From positions 1 to 49,871 of IMG/VR virus record IMGVR_UViG_3300043449_001082: a stretch of 49,871 bases of DNA; one strand, written 5' to 3'. The notes under the pieces are model-generated. The model had not been told where the DNA came from. It did no database searches and saw only the letters and a list, made by a program, of their open reading frames with translations. Shown here in pieces: positions 23,744-33,696 of this stretch. The position numbers and the translations under genes are program-made. Each line of letters opens with the position of its first letter. The first letter of the stretch is position 1. The stretch is from a virus.

Positions 23744-24397
23744 TTATACCTCCGAACGGCGGGCAGAGCGGTCGAGAATCTTCGATAGGTCTTCGCCGTT
23801 TAGCGCCTGTGCGGCGCGATCATACATTGTTTGCCAAACCTGAATGCGCTCGTCGTTCTTGAGGAACGGTGTCGCCTCCAGAAGGGCTCCATAAAGCAAA
23901 ACTTGAGGTGCGTAGTCAGTCAGCCAGTTCGTCTGATTGGCGTCATCAAGAAGCGGCAGAAGCTGATAGATCAGAACCTCAAACGGATAGGCGGCGTCTG
24001 GCGTCGGAGCCACAATCCAGTTGTTGTAATCGTACTCTGCGTAAAAGAGCGGAACGCCTGTTTGCTCTCTGTTCGGCCAGTATTTCCGCACATATTCGTA
24101 TGATCGCGCAAAGAGTTGATTGTACTCGTTGCCTTGGTCACCGGTCCCGTAATTGAACGAAACCGTTGCCCTCCACCGATCTGGTTTTGGGTAAACCGCA
24201 AGGCCAGTCTGCATTGTCGATGTGACGACGTTGATAAGCCCCTCGACCTTCAGCTCGCGGGCAATCCGGCGCTCAGCTAGGTTGATCAGGCGCGGGATCT
24301 GCTCGTAGACGATCTGGTCTCCGGCCAACGTGAAGCCGCGCTCAAGATAGCGCCGCATATCCTCCTTTAGGGAGTTGAACGTCATTGCCTCAGCCAT
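23744..24397 (-). CDS. Head-tail adaptor protein (P22 gp4-like role)
   Basis: 217 residues from ATG 24397, with a one-base TGATG overlap with the muramidase. N-terminal helices (LKEDMRRYLERGF, IPRLINLAERRIARELKVEG), a beta middle with Trp/Tyr patches, and a helical end including WLTDYAPQVLLYGALLEATPFLKND, the signature of a common podovirus adaptor family. It would attach to the portal and start the tail. No lysozyme motif, unlike P22 gp4, so the name reflects role only. Confidence 0.7.
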   Translation of the reverse strand: MAEAMTFNSLKEDMRRYLERGFTLAGDQIVYEQIPRLINLAERRIARELKVEGLINVVTSTMQTGLAVYPKPDRWRATVSFNYGTGDQGNEYNQLFARSYEYVRKYWPNREQTGVPLFYAEYDYNNWIVAPTPDAAYPFEVLIYQLLPLLDDANQTNWLTDYAPQVLLYGALLEATPFLKNDERIQVWQTMYDRAAQALNGEDLSKILDRSARRSEV

Positions 24398-24999
24398 CAC
24401 GCGCCCTTGGAGAATTTGTCATAAGCTCGCGCCAGTTTAACATCATAAGCGTTTTTCGCATAGCCGGGGCCGTTGTAGCCACGGGCGACCTTCGCCCAGT
24501 TTCTCGTCATTAGGGCATCCTGCAGGCCGGAAGCCCGCAGAAAAGCGGCCACCTGCCGGAGTTGCCCCGCCTCCGAATCCATGGCCTCATTCACCATGGA
24601 CTGGACAGACGGCTTGCCGATCATTCGGTAATTGAAGCCCATGATCTGGCCCAGACCCCACGATGTCGACAGAAGAGCCGCGTCCTCATTGATGGCGCAT
24701 GCGCGCTCGATCTCTTTGTAGACGGCGTCCGAGCCTTTTTGATACGGCTTTTCGCCCCACTTGGGGTATGCGAGGCCAGCGGCGACGGCCTCAGCCTGCT
24801 GGTCAGGCATGGGCTTCAGGTTCCGGTAGAAGTGATGGCGCTCAAAGAGCGCTTTAGGCCGGCTTGCCTTGTCAAAACCTGAACCGGCGGCCTCGACCTC
24901 AAGGACCGCCCGGAAAGCAGCAGGCTCAACCTTTAAATCTGCCGCGACCCGGTCGATGTCGGCCGGCGTCGCCTTGAGGGCCGCGCCGACAAAGTTCAT
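24397..24999 (-). CDS. N-acetylmuramidase endolysin (DUF3380 type)
   Basis: 200 residues. The Gp110-type muramidase domain fills the protein: VLEVEAAGSGF with the catalytic Glu near 34-36, FERHHFYR, then SWGLGQIMGFNY and a final ARGYNGPGY. It cleaves the glycan chain after release by the holin. No signal peptide or wall-binding domain is present. Gene order holin-associated protein, holin, endolysin with ATGA overlaps makes a classic lysis cassette. Confidence 0.88.
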   Translation of the reverse strand: MNFVGAALKATPADIDRVAADLKVEPAAFRAVLEVEAAGSGFDKASRPKALFERHHFYRNLKPMPDQQAEAVAAGLAYPKWGEKPYQKGSDAVYKEIERACAINEDAALLSTSWGLGQIMGFNYRMIGKPSVQSMVNEAMDSEAGQLRQVAAFLRASGLQDALMTRNWAKVARGYNGPGYAKNAYDVKLARAYDKFSKGA

Positions 25000-25385
25000 C
25001 TCGCGACACCCTTGATCTTCTCATATGTGCGCAAGCCACCGATGCCGAGCATGGCGAAGACCAGCTGCCACAGCGTGTCGTCGAGCTTGGGCGGCGTTGC
25101 CAGCTTGAATCCGGCGGAGAGCGCGATCCACATCATGAGCGGCGTCAAGACGTACTGGTAGGCCAACGCGGCCCCGCAGCACCACCCAATGAAGGGGCGC
25201 CAGCCGGCAACGAACAAAGACGAACTGGCCGCTTCCACGGCGTTGACGTCGGTCTGGTTCTTGTCCCACTGCTGCAGGGAGTTGCGGAGTTCCGTCTCGG
25301 CCTTAGCTTTTGCCGCCGGGTCAGGAATGAACTTGTCGAGGACTTTCAGTCCCGCCGCGATGGCGTCGTCGATTCCGAAGCTCAT
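24996..25385 (-). CDS. Holin of the 3-TM gene-transfer-agent type
   Basis: 129 residues. A helical, charged N-terminus (about 1-55) precedes WRPFIGWCCGAALAYQYVLTPLM and WIALSAG, then LWQLVFAMLGIGGLRTYEKIKG, a membrane pattern and sequence typical of the GTA_holin_3TM family. It opens the inner membrane so the muramidase can reach the wall. It overlaps both neighbours by four bases. This holin family is common in alphaproteobacterial phages and gene transfer agents. Confidence 0.85.
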   Translation of the reverse strand: MSFGIDDAIAAGLKVLDKFIPDPAAKAKAETELRNSLQQWDKNQTDVNAVEAASSSLFVAGWRPFIGWCCGAALAYQYVLTPLMMWIALSAGFKLATPPKLDDTLWQLVFAMLGIGGLRTYEKIKGVAR

Positions 25386-25618
25386 GGCTTGTCCGCCTTT
25401 TCATCAAGTTTGTCGTAAATGCGCTTGAACATATCTTCGATGCGCGTCATGACCTTGTCGAAGTCACTTTTGCTGACGTAGCTGGTTGGGAGCGCGACTT
25501 CCAGCTTCTGGAGATCAGCCCGAAGCGCCTTGACGGCCCCCCACAATTCACGCGCCGCCCAGCCGACGCCCGCCATCACGATGCCGCCCAGAACATTGAT
25601 GACAGTCTGTGTGTCCAT
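25382..25618 (-). CDS. Single-span lysis-cassette membrane protein
   Basis: 78 residues. One N-terminal membrane helix (VINVLGGIVMAGVGWAARELWG) and a charged coiled coil (about 28-75, with DFDKVMTRIEDMFKRIYDKLDEK). It resembles XhlA-like or accessory holin proteins, or the inner component of a spanin; no lipoprotein partner is visible. The ATGA overlap with the holin supports a joint role. Confidence 0.7.
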   Translation of the reverse strand: MDTQTVINVLGGIVMAGVGWAARELWGAVKALRADLQKLEVALPTSYVSKSDFDKVMTRIEDMFKRIYDKLDEKADKP

Positions 25619-25637
25619 TAGCGCAAAACCCTTCTAA

Positions 25638-26642
25638 TCAGGCAAGTTCAAGCGCAGCTATGCGGGCTTTTGCATCGTCAAGCTGTGTTTTGAGTTCCTG
25701 AACGGCCTTGATAAGAATCGGCACAAAAACACTATACTTAACGCCTTTGATGCCATTTTTGTCGGCCACCACCAACGATGGGAAAACAGTTTCAAGTTCT
25801 TGAGCTACAACACCAATTTGCTTTATCTTTGCGTCATCGTTCTTGAAGTTAAAGTTGCGGACTTGAACTTTCAAAAGGTCAGGCAACTTTGGTGTTGCAT
25901 CTTCAATGTTATCCTTCAAAGATACGTCAGATATTCCGCCGTAGCTATTGTTAGCATTTTGGATATCTCCATTCCCAAAAATGAGAATGTTATTTGCTGT
26001 AATAGCCGATCCGTTTCCACTTTGTCCAACGAAATGATACCATCCGGTCCCTGATGCAGTGACCGACCGACTTTGATACATGGCTCCGGTATAGCTGTTA
26101 ATTGAAAGCCCATCATAGGCGCTCAAAGTCGTTGTGTTAGGCGAAGAGCTTATTCTTGCAACGGGCGAACTCGTCCCAACCCCCACGTTGCCGCTGGAGT
26201 CGATGCGCATTTTCTCGTCGCCAGTTGCCCAATTTGCGGCGTCTGCATTGCTGTCGTTATAAAAAACGAGCGAACCTTTCCCATTTGCATCTTGCCGCAA
26301 AAGTCCTATAGCGGCCTTTGTATAAGTCGTGTCAGAAGCAAACTGAATCCCACCAATACCCGTATTTCCGTTGTAATTGATTGCAGTAATGCCAGCAAAA
26401 CCAGTTGTATTAACCCCCAACGCGGCAAATTTACTCCAGCTAGACGGCGAACTCGTCCCGATTCCCACGTTGCCGGAGCTGTCGACGACGACTCTCTGCG
26501 TGGCGTTAGTCGCGATCGACAACTCGTTTGCAGCGGATCGATAAACACCTGTGTCCTGATCGCCAAGGAACGAGTAGGCTGGGACTGTGGCGGAGCCCTG
26601 CTGAGCGAGGGACTGCTTACTGTTCTGAGCGGACGAAGTCAT
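25638..26642 (-). CDS. Tail fibre/spike with S74 self-cleaving chaperone
   Basis: 334 residues. Two DSSGNVGIGT/DSSGNVGVGTSSP repeats (around 53 and 152) frame a beta-rich shaft. The C-terminal part (about 235-334) is an S74 intramolecular chaperone: SDVSLKDNI with the catalytic Ser and Lys, LKVQVRNFNFK, IGVVAQELETVFPSLV, and a final coiled coil (LIKAVQELKTQLDDAKARI). It trimerises the fibre, then is cut off. AT content rises in the C-terminal coding part, suggesting exchange with another phage. Confidence 0.85.
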   Translation of the reverse strand: MTSSAQNSKQSLAQQGSATVPAYSFLGDQDTGVYRSAANELSIATNATQRVVVDSSGNVGIGTSSPSSWSKFAALGVNTTGFAGITAINYNGNTGIGGIQFASDTTYTKAAIGLLRQDANGKGSLVFYNDSNADAANWATGDEKMRIDSSGNVGVGTSSPVARISSSPNTTTLSAYDGLSINSYTGAMYQSRSVTASGTGWYHFVGQSGNGSAITANNILIFGNGDIQNANNSYGGISDVSLKDNIEDATPKLPDLLKVQVRNFNFKNDDAKIKQIGVVAQELETVFPSLVVADKNGIKGVKYSVFVPILIKAVQELKTQLDDAKARIAALELA

Positions 26643-26959
26643 CAGGTGATCTCCAGAACAGAGACGGAGACGTCGACAGCAGCGGCGGCTGTGACCGTAA
26701 TGCTGTTGCCGGTCAACAGGACAAGCCTGTTGTTGTTCGACAGGACAGCGATATTCGATGCGGCGGGCAGCGGAGCAGAAGTGAGAAGGTTGACGGTCGT
26801 CGCGCCCTTCACTTCGCTCACGGTGACCGTGGTGTCAGATCCGGCGTCGTTGGCGATGATGAGGCCAACAACGACAGACGTCGTAGCTGCCGGGGCGGTG
26901 TAGACTGTGGTGACGGTCGTGACGTTATTCGCCACTGCATTCGTAAAAGTCTGGGCCAT
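26642..26959 (-). CDS. Small beta-rich virion protein
   Basis: 105 residues, nearly all Thr/Val/Ala strands (TTVTTVYTAP, TTVTVSEVKG, AVDVSVSVLEIT), a compact beta sandwich. It precedes the S74 fibre gene, overlapping it by one base. Small proteins like this often decorate capsids or fibre bases. Function not otherwise known. Confidence 0.7.
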   Translation of the reverse strand: MAQTFTNAVANNVTTVTTVYTAPAATTSVVVGLIIANDAGSDTTVTVSEVKGATTVNLLTSAPLPAASNIAVLSNNNRLVLLTGNSITVTAAAAVDVSVSVLEIT

Positions 26960-26991
26960 GGTCAGCTCCTGTCGTGGCGCATTCTATCCGA

Positions 26992-28062
26992 TTACGCCGC
27001 TTCGTCCAAACAGGACGATGTGACGAAATCCAAATTTTTCCTCAAGCGCTCATCGTCTGGTTCTTTCTCAAGAGCGAGACGCGCCTGCTGGATCGAGATG
27101 TCCTTAAATCCAAGGTGCCAAGCCGCGATGCTGGCGAGGTCGTGCGGCCACGCGCCCCATACGGACGGGTCGCAAGTGTAGACCAATGCCCGGTCAACCA
27201 CCTTCAGAGCCCGCATGGAGTGCAGGTAGCACTCCTCCCACCGGCTCTGCCGGTACATCAGCATGGCCAGTTCACACCACGGCTCCCGCGTGTTTGGGGC
27301 CTCGGCGGCGGCCAGCGTGTACCACCGCTCGGCGGCGTGCGTGTCGCCCTTCTCGGCGTGGCACTTGCCCAGCAAGCGCATGGCGTAGCAGCGCTCGTTT
27401 TGATTGCTGGCCGCTTTCATGTCGAGATACTTCGTCAGCGCCGCGATGGCTTCATCCCAGCGCTGGTAGAACGTCAGTTCTCTGGAATAGTAGAAGAAAT
27501 GCGTCGGGTCGCGGTCGTCTTCCTTCACCGCCGCCTCGAGCAGCTCCATGTACTGGCCACGGCTCTTCGTCGGGTCGGGAAGGTGTTTCACGAGAACTTT
27601 GTTCGACCATACGCACGATTCCGTGACGCGCGGGTCGAGGCGGATGTCTTCGTGGCACGGGTGGTGCCAGTGGTATCCGTGGCGGCTGTGGATCTTGCGG
27701 TATGGGAATGTGATGCCGCAGCCCCAGTCGAACAAGTACCATAGATTGGTGGTGTCCGGCTTCCAGAGCGCCTCAATTTCCTCACGCCAGCCCGGCTCCA
27801 AGACCTCGTCGATGTCCAAGGATATGCAGACATCCACATCTCCCGGCACGAGCGCCAGCGCAGCGTTGCGCGCCAGATCGAAGCGCCACGGGCGAATGTG
27901 GATGTCATAGACGGTCGCGCCACAGGTGCGCGCCAGATCGCGCGTGCGGTCAGTCGAGCCGGTGTCCGCAATCAGGATGACATCGGCGTCCTTCGCGGAA
28001 TCGCAAAAGCGTTCCACGAACTGCTCCTCATTCTTGCTGATCGCGTAGACAGCTATTTTCAC
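26992..28062 (-). CDS. Family 2-type glycosyltransferase with TPR tail
   Basis: 356 residues. The GT-A start is clear: IAVYAISKNEEQFVERF, IADTGSTDRTRDLA, and a D-x-D site in SLDIDEVLEPGW (about 80-91). The C-terminal half (about 200-350) is TPR-like helices (RWDEAIAALTKYLD, GDTHAAERWYTLAAAEAP, FKDISIQQARLALEKEP). Such enzymes transfer sugar from a nucleotide sugar. It sits three bases after the collagen-like gene in the late operon, so the fibre itself may be its substrate; modifying host surface sugars is the alternative. Confidence 0.87.
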   Translation of the reverse strand: MKIAVYAISKNEEQFVERFCDSAKDADVILIADTGSTDRTRDLARTCGATVYDIHIRPWRFDLARNAALALVPGDVDVCISLDIDEVLEPGWREEIEALWKPDTTNLWYLFDWGCGITFPYRKIHSRHGYHWHHPCHEDIRLDPRVTESCVWSNKVLVKHLPDPTKSRGQYMELLEAAVKEDDRDPTHFFYYSRELTFYQRWDEAIAALTKYLDMKAASNQNERCYAMRLLGKCHAEKGDTHAAERWYTLAAAEAPNTREPWCELAMLMYRQSRWEECYLHSMRALKVVDRALVYTCDPSVWGAWPHDLASIAAWHLGFKDISIQQARLALEKEPDDERLRKNLDFVTSSCLDEAA

Positions 28063-28065
28063 CCA

Positions 28066-29498
<1,433 letters not shown>

Positions 29499-29502
<4 letters not shown>

Positions 29503-29801
29503 GGCACCAGATACCCGTCGCCCTCTTCACCGAGGATGAATAGGTCGTCATCCTCAGAGATGGTACCCAGCATGTTCAGCGCGATGTTCGTGTCCGGCCT
29601 TGGGTGGAACAGATTGATGCGCTCTGGCTGCCGGGCAGCGAGCCTGTACGGATCGAACTGATCCTTGTCCTCCTGACAGACGTATAGCCCCGGATAGTTC
29701 GGGTCCGATTCAAGATCATCAAGCGACATCTTCCTTGAGCAGCGAGCGCAAATGCCGATGCCGAAGGTCGATTTGCCGCGAGGATCGAGAAAGATGCTCA
29801 T
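29499..29801 (-). CDS. Small zinc-ribbon-like virion-region protein
   Basis: 100 residues. CARC near residue 18 and [14 protein letters not shown] further on; the layout ([13 protein letters not shown], then [15 protein letters not shown]) is one I know from many podovirus genomes between tail genes. ATGA overlap with the collagen-like gene. Acidic C-terminus. Possibly an assembly factor; role unknown. Confidence 0.7.
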
Positions 29802-30886
29802 CGTGTGTACGGGCTGATGTTAGGTGCAAAATAGATCGGCGAGTTGTCGCGTTCTTCGTCCTGAGCGACCTTCAAGGCTTCATCAGCCGTGGTCTTGATG
29901 AGGCCGAGGAGATTCATGTCGAACTCTGGCATCTCCATAGCGAGCCGCCACGAAAGCTGCCAGACCACGGGCTCGTACCAGCGCTGCGGGATATCAAGCT
30001 CGTCTGTCAGCGTGCCGACATCCATGATATAGCGCTGCTTCCAGATTACGAACTGGCCGAACATATTCGTCGGATCAGTCACCGGCCAAATCTGCATGGT
30101 CGGATAGTTGCGCGATCGATTGAACCAGTATTGCAGCGGGCGACCCTGAAAGGTTTTATTCGGGAGATTCGTCCAGTCGTCGCGATTCATACGCGCAAGC
30201 GGGATTTCTGTCGGGGTGTTGGCCGCGTAGAGTTCGGTGACGTTGAGCGTGTTGCCGCCCGTCTCGCGCATGCGGAAGTAGTTGACTGGCTGCTGGCCGT
30301 CAATGTCGTACCATTGCCATTTGCCAGCGGCGTATGACGTCTCCCCCGGCGCCAGCGCTGTCGTCCACGTCACGCCATCATCTGACCATTCAAACACGAT
30401 CGTGAACAGCCCCGTGGTCGCCATCATGACGCCGACGGTCGTGACCTGAACCTGAGACTGTGGATTGTTGATCGGATCAGCGCCGATGTAGGCGATCATC
30501 AAATTGCCATTCGGCGCTGTCTGCGCGCACGACGTGTCGAGATCGCCATCAAAAGCGTACGTCACAATGCCGCCGGCGGATGAATACTGAACCGGACCAT
30601 TTTGGCGCGACAGCCAGCGGAAGTTGGCGTTCAGGATGTCCATGGTGCCGAGCGATGGCGTCACGACAGCCTGACCAACGTAGAGAGGGAGGATCTCGCG
30701 TTCGATGCACCAGAGGGGCACGCCCTGACTTCCAAGAGACGAGAGCTGCAAATAGAGGTTGTCCGTTGCAGTCTCGATCATCTCAGACGTGATGCTCTGG
30801 GGCAGGATTCGGCAGCGCCGGTAGGCGTGATCAATCACCTTCCGGGTTTTGAAAACTGTGGTCGAAACGGTCCCAGAGACGGCCAT
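29798..30886 (-). CDS. Tail/neck protein with discoidin-like insert
   Basis: 362 residues. The N- and C-terminal parts form one conserved unit: VIDHAYRRCRILPQSIT at the start, and YFMRETG... then WYEPVVWQLSWRLAMEMPEFD and [11 protein letters not shown] at the end. Residues about 95-225 look like an inserted F5/8-type (discoidin) beta domain (YAFDGDLDTSCAQT, FEWSDDGVTWTTAL, NYFRMRETGG). The conserved frame resembles podovirus tail-tube or adaptor proteins. The insert may bind sugars on the host surface. Confidence 0.68.
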   Translation of the reverse strand: MAVSGTVSTTVFKTRKVIDHAYRRCRILPQSITSEMIETATDNLYLQLSSLGSQGVPLWCIEREILPLYVGQAVVTPSLGTMDILNANFRWLSRQNGPVQYSSAGGIVTYAFDGDLDTSCAQTAPNGNLMIAYIGADPINNPQSQVQVTTVGVMMATTGLFTIVFEWSDDGVTWTTALAPGETSYAAGKWQWYDIDGQQPVNYFRMRETGGNTLNVTELYAANTPTEIPLARMNRDDWTNLPNKTFQGRPLQYWFNRSRNYPTMQIWPVTDPTNMFGQFVIWKQRYIMDVGTLTDELDIPQRWYEPVVWQLSWRLAMEMPEFDMNLLGLIKTTADEALKVAQDEERDNSPIYFAPNISPYTR

Positions 30887-30887
30887 A

Positions 30888-31940
30888 TCAACACTTCACC
30901 TTTCCGCCCTTTTTCATGACGGCCGGCGATGCTTCCGGGCGCGCCTGCGTGGCCGCCTTTGCCATCGCCGCACGGATTGCTCCGACATCCGGCTTGCCGG
31001 GGCGCATGCGGCTAACGCCGACCTGCTGGCCCATGGAAGGCGACTGGATCATCGGTGCGCGCGGAGCCACCGGCACATCGCGGGAGCGGTTCATCATGGG
31101 CGGGCGCTGAGCCATACCCATACCCATACCCATGCGCTGCAGAGGCGACTGCGGAGCGACCGCAACGCCGCCGTCAGCGTATTGTGTCTTCTTCTGACCC
31201 TTCAATGATGCTTCGACCGCGTTTGACTTGGCCATCTGGACCTTCTGAGCCATGCCGCCAGCCTTGAAGCCTTTCATAGACTGCTGCTTGTCGTGCTTCT
31301 CGTCCAGCTTAGATTTTTCCCACGTTTCCATCGACATGCCGTGCTTCTTCGCCAGCTTGCGATCCTGCGCGAGATCGGTCTTCGAGTGCTCCCACTCTTC
31401 GTGAGATACCTTGCCGCCCTTGGCCTTCTTGGCCTTTCCAGCTTCGCTGAGAGCAATGGCGACGGCCTGCTTCGGGTTGGTGACCTTCGGGCCCTTCTTC
31501 GAGCCGGAGTGCAGCTCGCCGGCCGAGAACTCTTTCATGACCTTGGCGACCTTGCCGCCCTTGGCGTAGCCGCGCTCAAGGCGAGACATGTCTTCGTCGG
31601 AATAGGTCTCCTCGACCGGCACCGTCGTATTGGGCAGGACGGCCTTGCGGCGCTGCTTCTGCCGAATGCTCTGACGCTCACGGTCGCTCAGCGGGCCGCG
31701 CTCGAGATCCTGCATGTATTCTTCTTCGCTTTCGTACTGACGCGCCGCGCCGCCTTCGGCCTTCTTCATTGGGCCCTTGGTGGGCTTGCCGATGCCGATC
31801 ATGACCATGAGGCCGGGCGCTTTGGGAGCCTTTGCGGGGCCGCCCTTGGCGAGCATCTGCCCCGTCACCTTGTTGGGCGCGCTCTTGGTGAAACCGGAAG
31901 CGGAGGGGAATTCGAAGTCCTTCACATAACGGATAGCCAT
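30888..31940 (-). CDS. Basic Lys/Gly-rich virion protein with GG motifs
   Basis: 350 residues from ATG 31940 with GGAG upstream; an upstream in-frame start overlaps the neighbour. Very rich in Lys, Ala, Gly and Met. It has at least seven short x-K/D/E-GG-x motifs (YAKGGKVAK, KAKGGKVSH, YADGGVAVA, final MKKGGKVKC) and an MGMGMGM run. It looks largely unstructured and would bind DNA. Likely packed in the head or used in assembly. No family name recognised. Confidence 0.7.
   Translation of the reverse strand: MAIRYVKDFEFPSASGFTKSAPNKVTGQMLAKGGPAKAPKAPGLMVMIGIGKPTKGPMKKAEGGAARQYESEEEYMQDLERGPLSDRERQSIRQKQRRKAVLPNTTVPVEETYSDEDMSRLERGYAKGGKVAKVMKEFSAGELHSGSKKGPKVTNPKQAVAIALSEAGKAKKAKGGKVSHEEWEHSKTDLAQDRKLAKKHGMSMETWEKSKLDEKHDKQQSMKGFKAGGMAQKVQMAKSNAVEASLKGQKKTQYADGGVAVAPQSPLQRMGMGMGMAQRPPMMNRSRDVPVAPRAPMIQSPSMGQQVGVSRMRPGKPDVGAIRAAMAKAATQARPEASPAVMKKGGKVKC
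31112..31135 (-). repeat. Six-base tandem repeat (four copies)
   Basis: CCATAC repeated three times plus CCATGC, coding for alternating Met-Gly in the Lys/Gly-rich virion protein. Unit length is a multiple of three, so copy changes would alter length without a frameshift. Confidence 0.6.
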
Positions 31941-31941
31941 G

Positions 31942-32106
31942 TCATTGCTCCTTGCGGCGAGCGGCCGCAGCATTGTCGACAAGATTCGGATAAGGCCGCC
32001 CGGCCACCTTGGCGCGGGCCTTCGCGGCGGTTTTCTGCTTCGGAGAGAGCTTCTTGCTCTCGCCCTTGAAAGATTTCTCCCAAAATGGTTCCAGCTTATT
32101 TTTCAT
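31942..32106 (-). CDS. 54-residue basic protein
   Basis: ATG 32106 overlaps the previous stop as TGATG; the longer frame upstream is antisense-like and rejected. Starts MKNKLEPFWEKSFKGE and has KKLSPKQKTAAKARAKVAGRPYPNLVDN, a pattern I recall from many podovirus genomes. Very basic and probably DNA-associated. Function unknown. Confidence 0.68.
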   Translation of the reverse strand: MKNKLEPFWEKSFKGESKKLSPKQKTAAKARAKVAGRPYPNLVDNAAAARRKEQ

Positions 32107-32417
32107 CAGCAGTCCCATTTCCGAAGCGACTTGTTGATGCGGGAGTTTGGATCGCGCGCGGTCTCGGAGGACGTGAGCTTTTCTTTCATGCCCTTCATGC
32201 GGGCACAAAACGAATCTCGTCGTCCCGCAGCCTTTGGGCTTGACGCCGCCTCTTTTGCAGAGACGGGGCGCTTGATGTCGTGGCCTTGAGCGCGGAGAGA
32301 CGCGCGCCCCTTCTCGTTCAGACCGCCCTCGGGATCCTTCCCCTCAGTGCGCGTCCAAGCGCCTCCCGTTTTATAGACAGGAGTCGCGCCGCCCTTGGCC
32401 ATACACCAGCGCCCCAT
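32106..32417 (-). CDS. Conserved small basic virion-region protein
   Basis: 103 residues from ATG 32417 (ATG 32402 is an alternative). It contains MAKGGATPVY and GGLNEKGRASLRAQGHDIKRPV, then SFCARMKGMKEKL and DPNSRINKSLRKWDC at the end. This GLNxKGRxS...SFCARMxGM...LRKWxC pattern is widespread in podoviruses, including marine and cyanophage relatives as I recall. The role is unknown; it often lies near head-assembly genes. Confidence 0.75.
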   Translation of the reverse strand: MGRWCMAKGGATPVYKTGGAWTRTEGKDPEGGLNEKGRASLRAQGHDIKRPVSAKEAASSPKAAGRRDSFCARMKGMKEKLTSSETARDPNSRINKSLRKWDC

Positions 32418-32420
32418 GCG

Positions 32421-32825
32421 TCACCCGTAGGTTTTAATGCACTCGAGAACAATCGTGTACATGTCACCGTTGCCTGCGTCAGACGTGGTGAACGCAATGT
32501 TCCCAGTCTTGCCCGCGCCAGCATTGTTGGTGAGGCCACCAAAAATCTCAAAGTCCATGAAATAATTGGTGTTTTGCGGAAGCATCCACGTCAAAAGGTC
32601 CGTGGTTGCATCCCACAAAATACGAACTTCCAAGCCGTGTGTGGTAGCCCAGATCTTGTTGATCTTCACGCCAGAGCAAGCGATGCCCTGAAAGTTGGGC
32701 GCAAGGTCTGCCACGATAACCTTGTTGACGCCGGCCTCGCCCGTGCCGTCAGAGATGTTCGTGAATTTCTGAATCACAAGGCGCTCGCCATCAAGCAGCG
32801 TCTGTGTAGCAACTGTATCGGCCAT
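32421..32825 (-). CDS. Small beta-rich structural protein
   Basis: 134 residues from ATG 32825 with GGAGGGACC upstream. Strand-rich with ERLVIQKFTNISDGT, NKIWATTHGLEVRILWD and DMYTIVLECIKTYG. Likely a head or head-tail decoration part because it follows two other virion proteins. First gene after a strong terminator, so its expression depends on read-through or its own promoter, which I do not see. Confidence 0.7.
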   Translation of the reverse strand: MADTVATQTLLDGERLVIQKFTNISDGTGEAGVNKVIVADLAPNFQGIACSGVKINKIWATTHGLEVRILWDATTDLLTWMLPQNTNYFMDFEIFGGLTNNAGAGKTGNIAFTTSDAGNGDMYTIVLECIKTYG

Positions 32826-32846
32826 TGGTCCCTCCTAAAGAAAATG

Positions 32847-32866
32847 AGGGGAGCCGAAGCTCCCCT
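32847..32866 (-). terminator. Strong late terminator 1
   Basis: Read on the minus strand: AGGGGAGC, TTCG tetraloop, GCTCCCCT, then CATTTTCTTT. Eight perfect pairs with an extra-stable UUCG loop and a U-rich tail make a factor-independent terminator directly after the 32872-33588 gene. Confidence 0.85.
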
Positions 32867-32871
32867 GCTTA

Positions 32872-33588
32872 TTAGGCGGGGATGACGCCGATCGCGCCCG
32901 TCTGCGTGGCATTCGGGCCAGCCTGAATGGCAGTCAGGCCGATCGCAATGACCAGCCGGCGCGAGCCGTTTGCCGCACTCGTCGGGGCGAAGGTGCCTCG
33001 GACATCGCCGGTCGCATTGGTCGCAGGCGACGTGGCGTCTGCAGCGACGAACGTACCGGCGTTGTCGGCGACAGCGCCGGCCCAGCCAGTGCGCAGGAGA
33101 TATCCAGCATCAGTGACCTTGTAAGGCAGGCCGAAGACGTCGCCGTTGCCGACCGAAAGATTGCCGGTGAGCGCCGCCGAAACAGCGGCTGCGGTGATAG
33201 TCTTGAAAGCCTTCAGGCCGACCACAGTGGTGGTGCCGTTAAGCGAAATAAGTTCAGTCTGCGCCTGACCCCAATAGTCGGTGCCAGTCACAGTCACGGT
33301 CTGGGTCGTGTCGCCAACATTCGATGAGACCGCAGAAACGACACGCACGGCATCGAAGGTCGCGACGCCACCGGATGCGGACGCGCCATCGATGGTCGCG
33401 TTGCCCGCGCCAGCGACTGCCTGCGCGGCGCAGACGGCCGTGGCAGATTTGGTGGCGGGGACGGTGTCAAAGATGTAGACGCGGCCGAGGGGGCCAACGC
33501 CTGCGAAAACTGCGCCGGGACCGGCCCAGCCCTGAGACTGCGGGCCGTTAGCGGAACCGAGCCAAAGGTCGTCTGAATACTGCGGCAT
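32872..33588 (-). CDS. Virion protein encoded between two terminators
   Basis: 238 residues. The N-terminus YSDDLWLGSANGPQ is followed by an Ala/Thr/Val-rich beta protein with a regular repeat of TVTVTGTDYWGQAQTE-type strands. Its gene is flanked on both sides by strong hairpin terminators, so its dose is set apart from the capsid gene upstream. Composition fits a capsid decoration or fibre-like protein. No family recognised. Confidence 0.7.
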   Translation of the reverse strand: MPQYSDDLWLGSANGPQSQGWAGPGAVFAGVGPLGRVYIFDTVPATKSATAVCAAQAVAGAGNATIDGASASGGVATFDAVRVVSAVSSNVGDTTQTVTVTGTDYWGQAQTELISLNGTTTVVGLKAFKTITAAAVSAALTGNLSVGNGDVFGLPYKVTDAGYLLRTGWAGAVADNAGTFVAADATSPATNATGDVRGTFAPTSAANGSRRLVIAIGLTAIQAGPNATQTGAIGVIPA

Positions 33589-33648
33589 GGGGTCTTCTCC
33601 TTGAAAAGCATGACCAGCGCCATTCTAGTACAAATGGCTGCAAAAGAA

Positions 33649-33674
33649 AAGCGGAGGCGTTTCCGCCCCCGCTT
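33649..33674 (-). terminator. Strong terminator after major capsid gene
   Basis: Minus strand: AAGCGGGGGCG, GAAA tetraloop, CGCCTCCGCTT (one G-U pair), then TTCTTTTG. Located 23 bases after the capsid stop. It would limit read-through from the most highly expressed late gene. Confidence 0.85.
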
Positions 33675-33696
33675 CCTGTTTTGTGCGAAACGTCAA

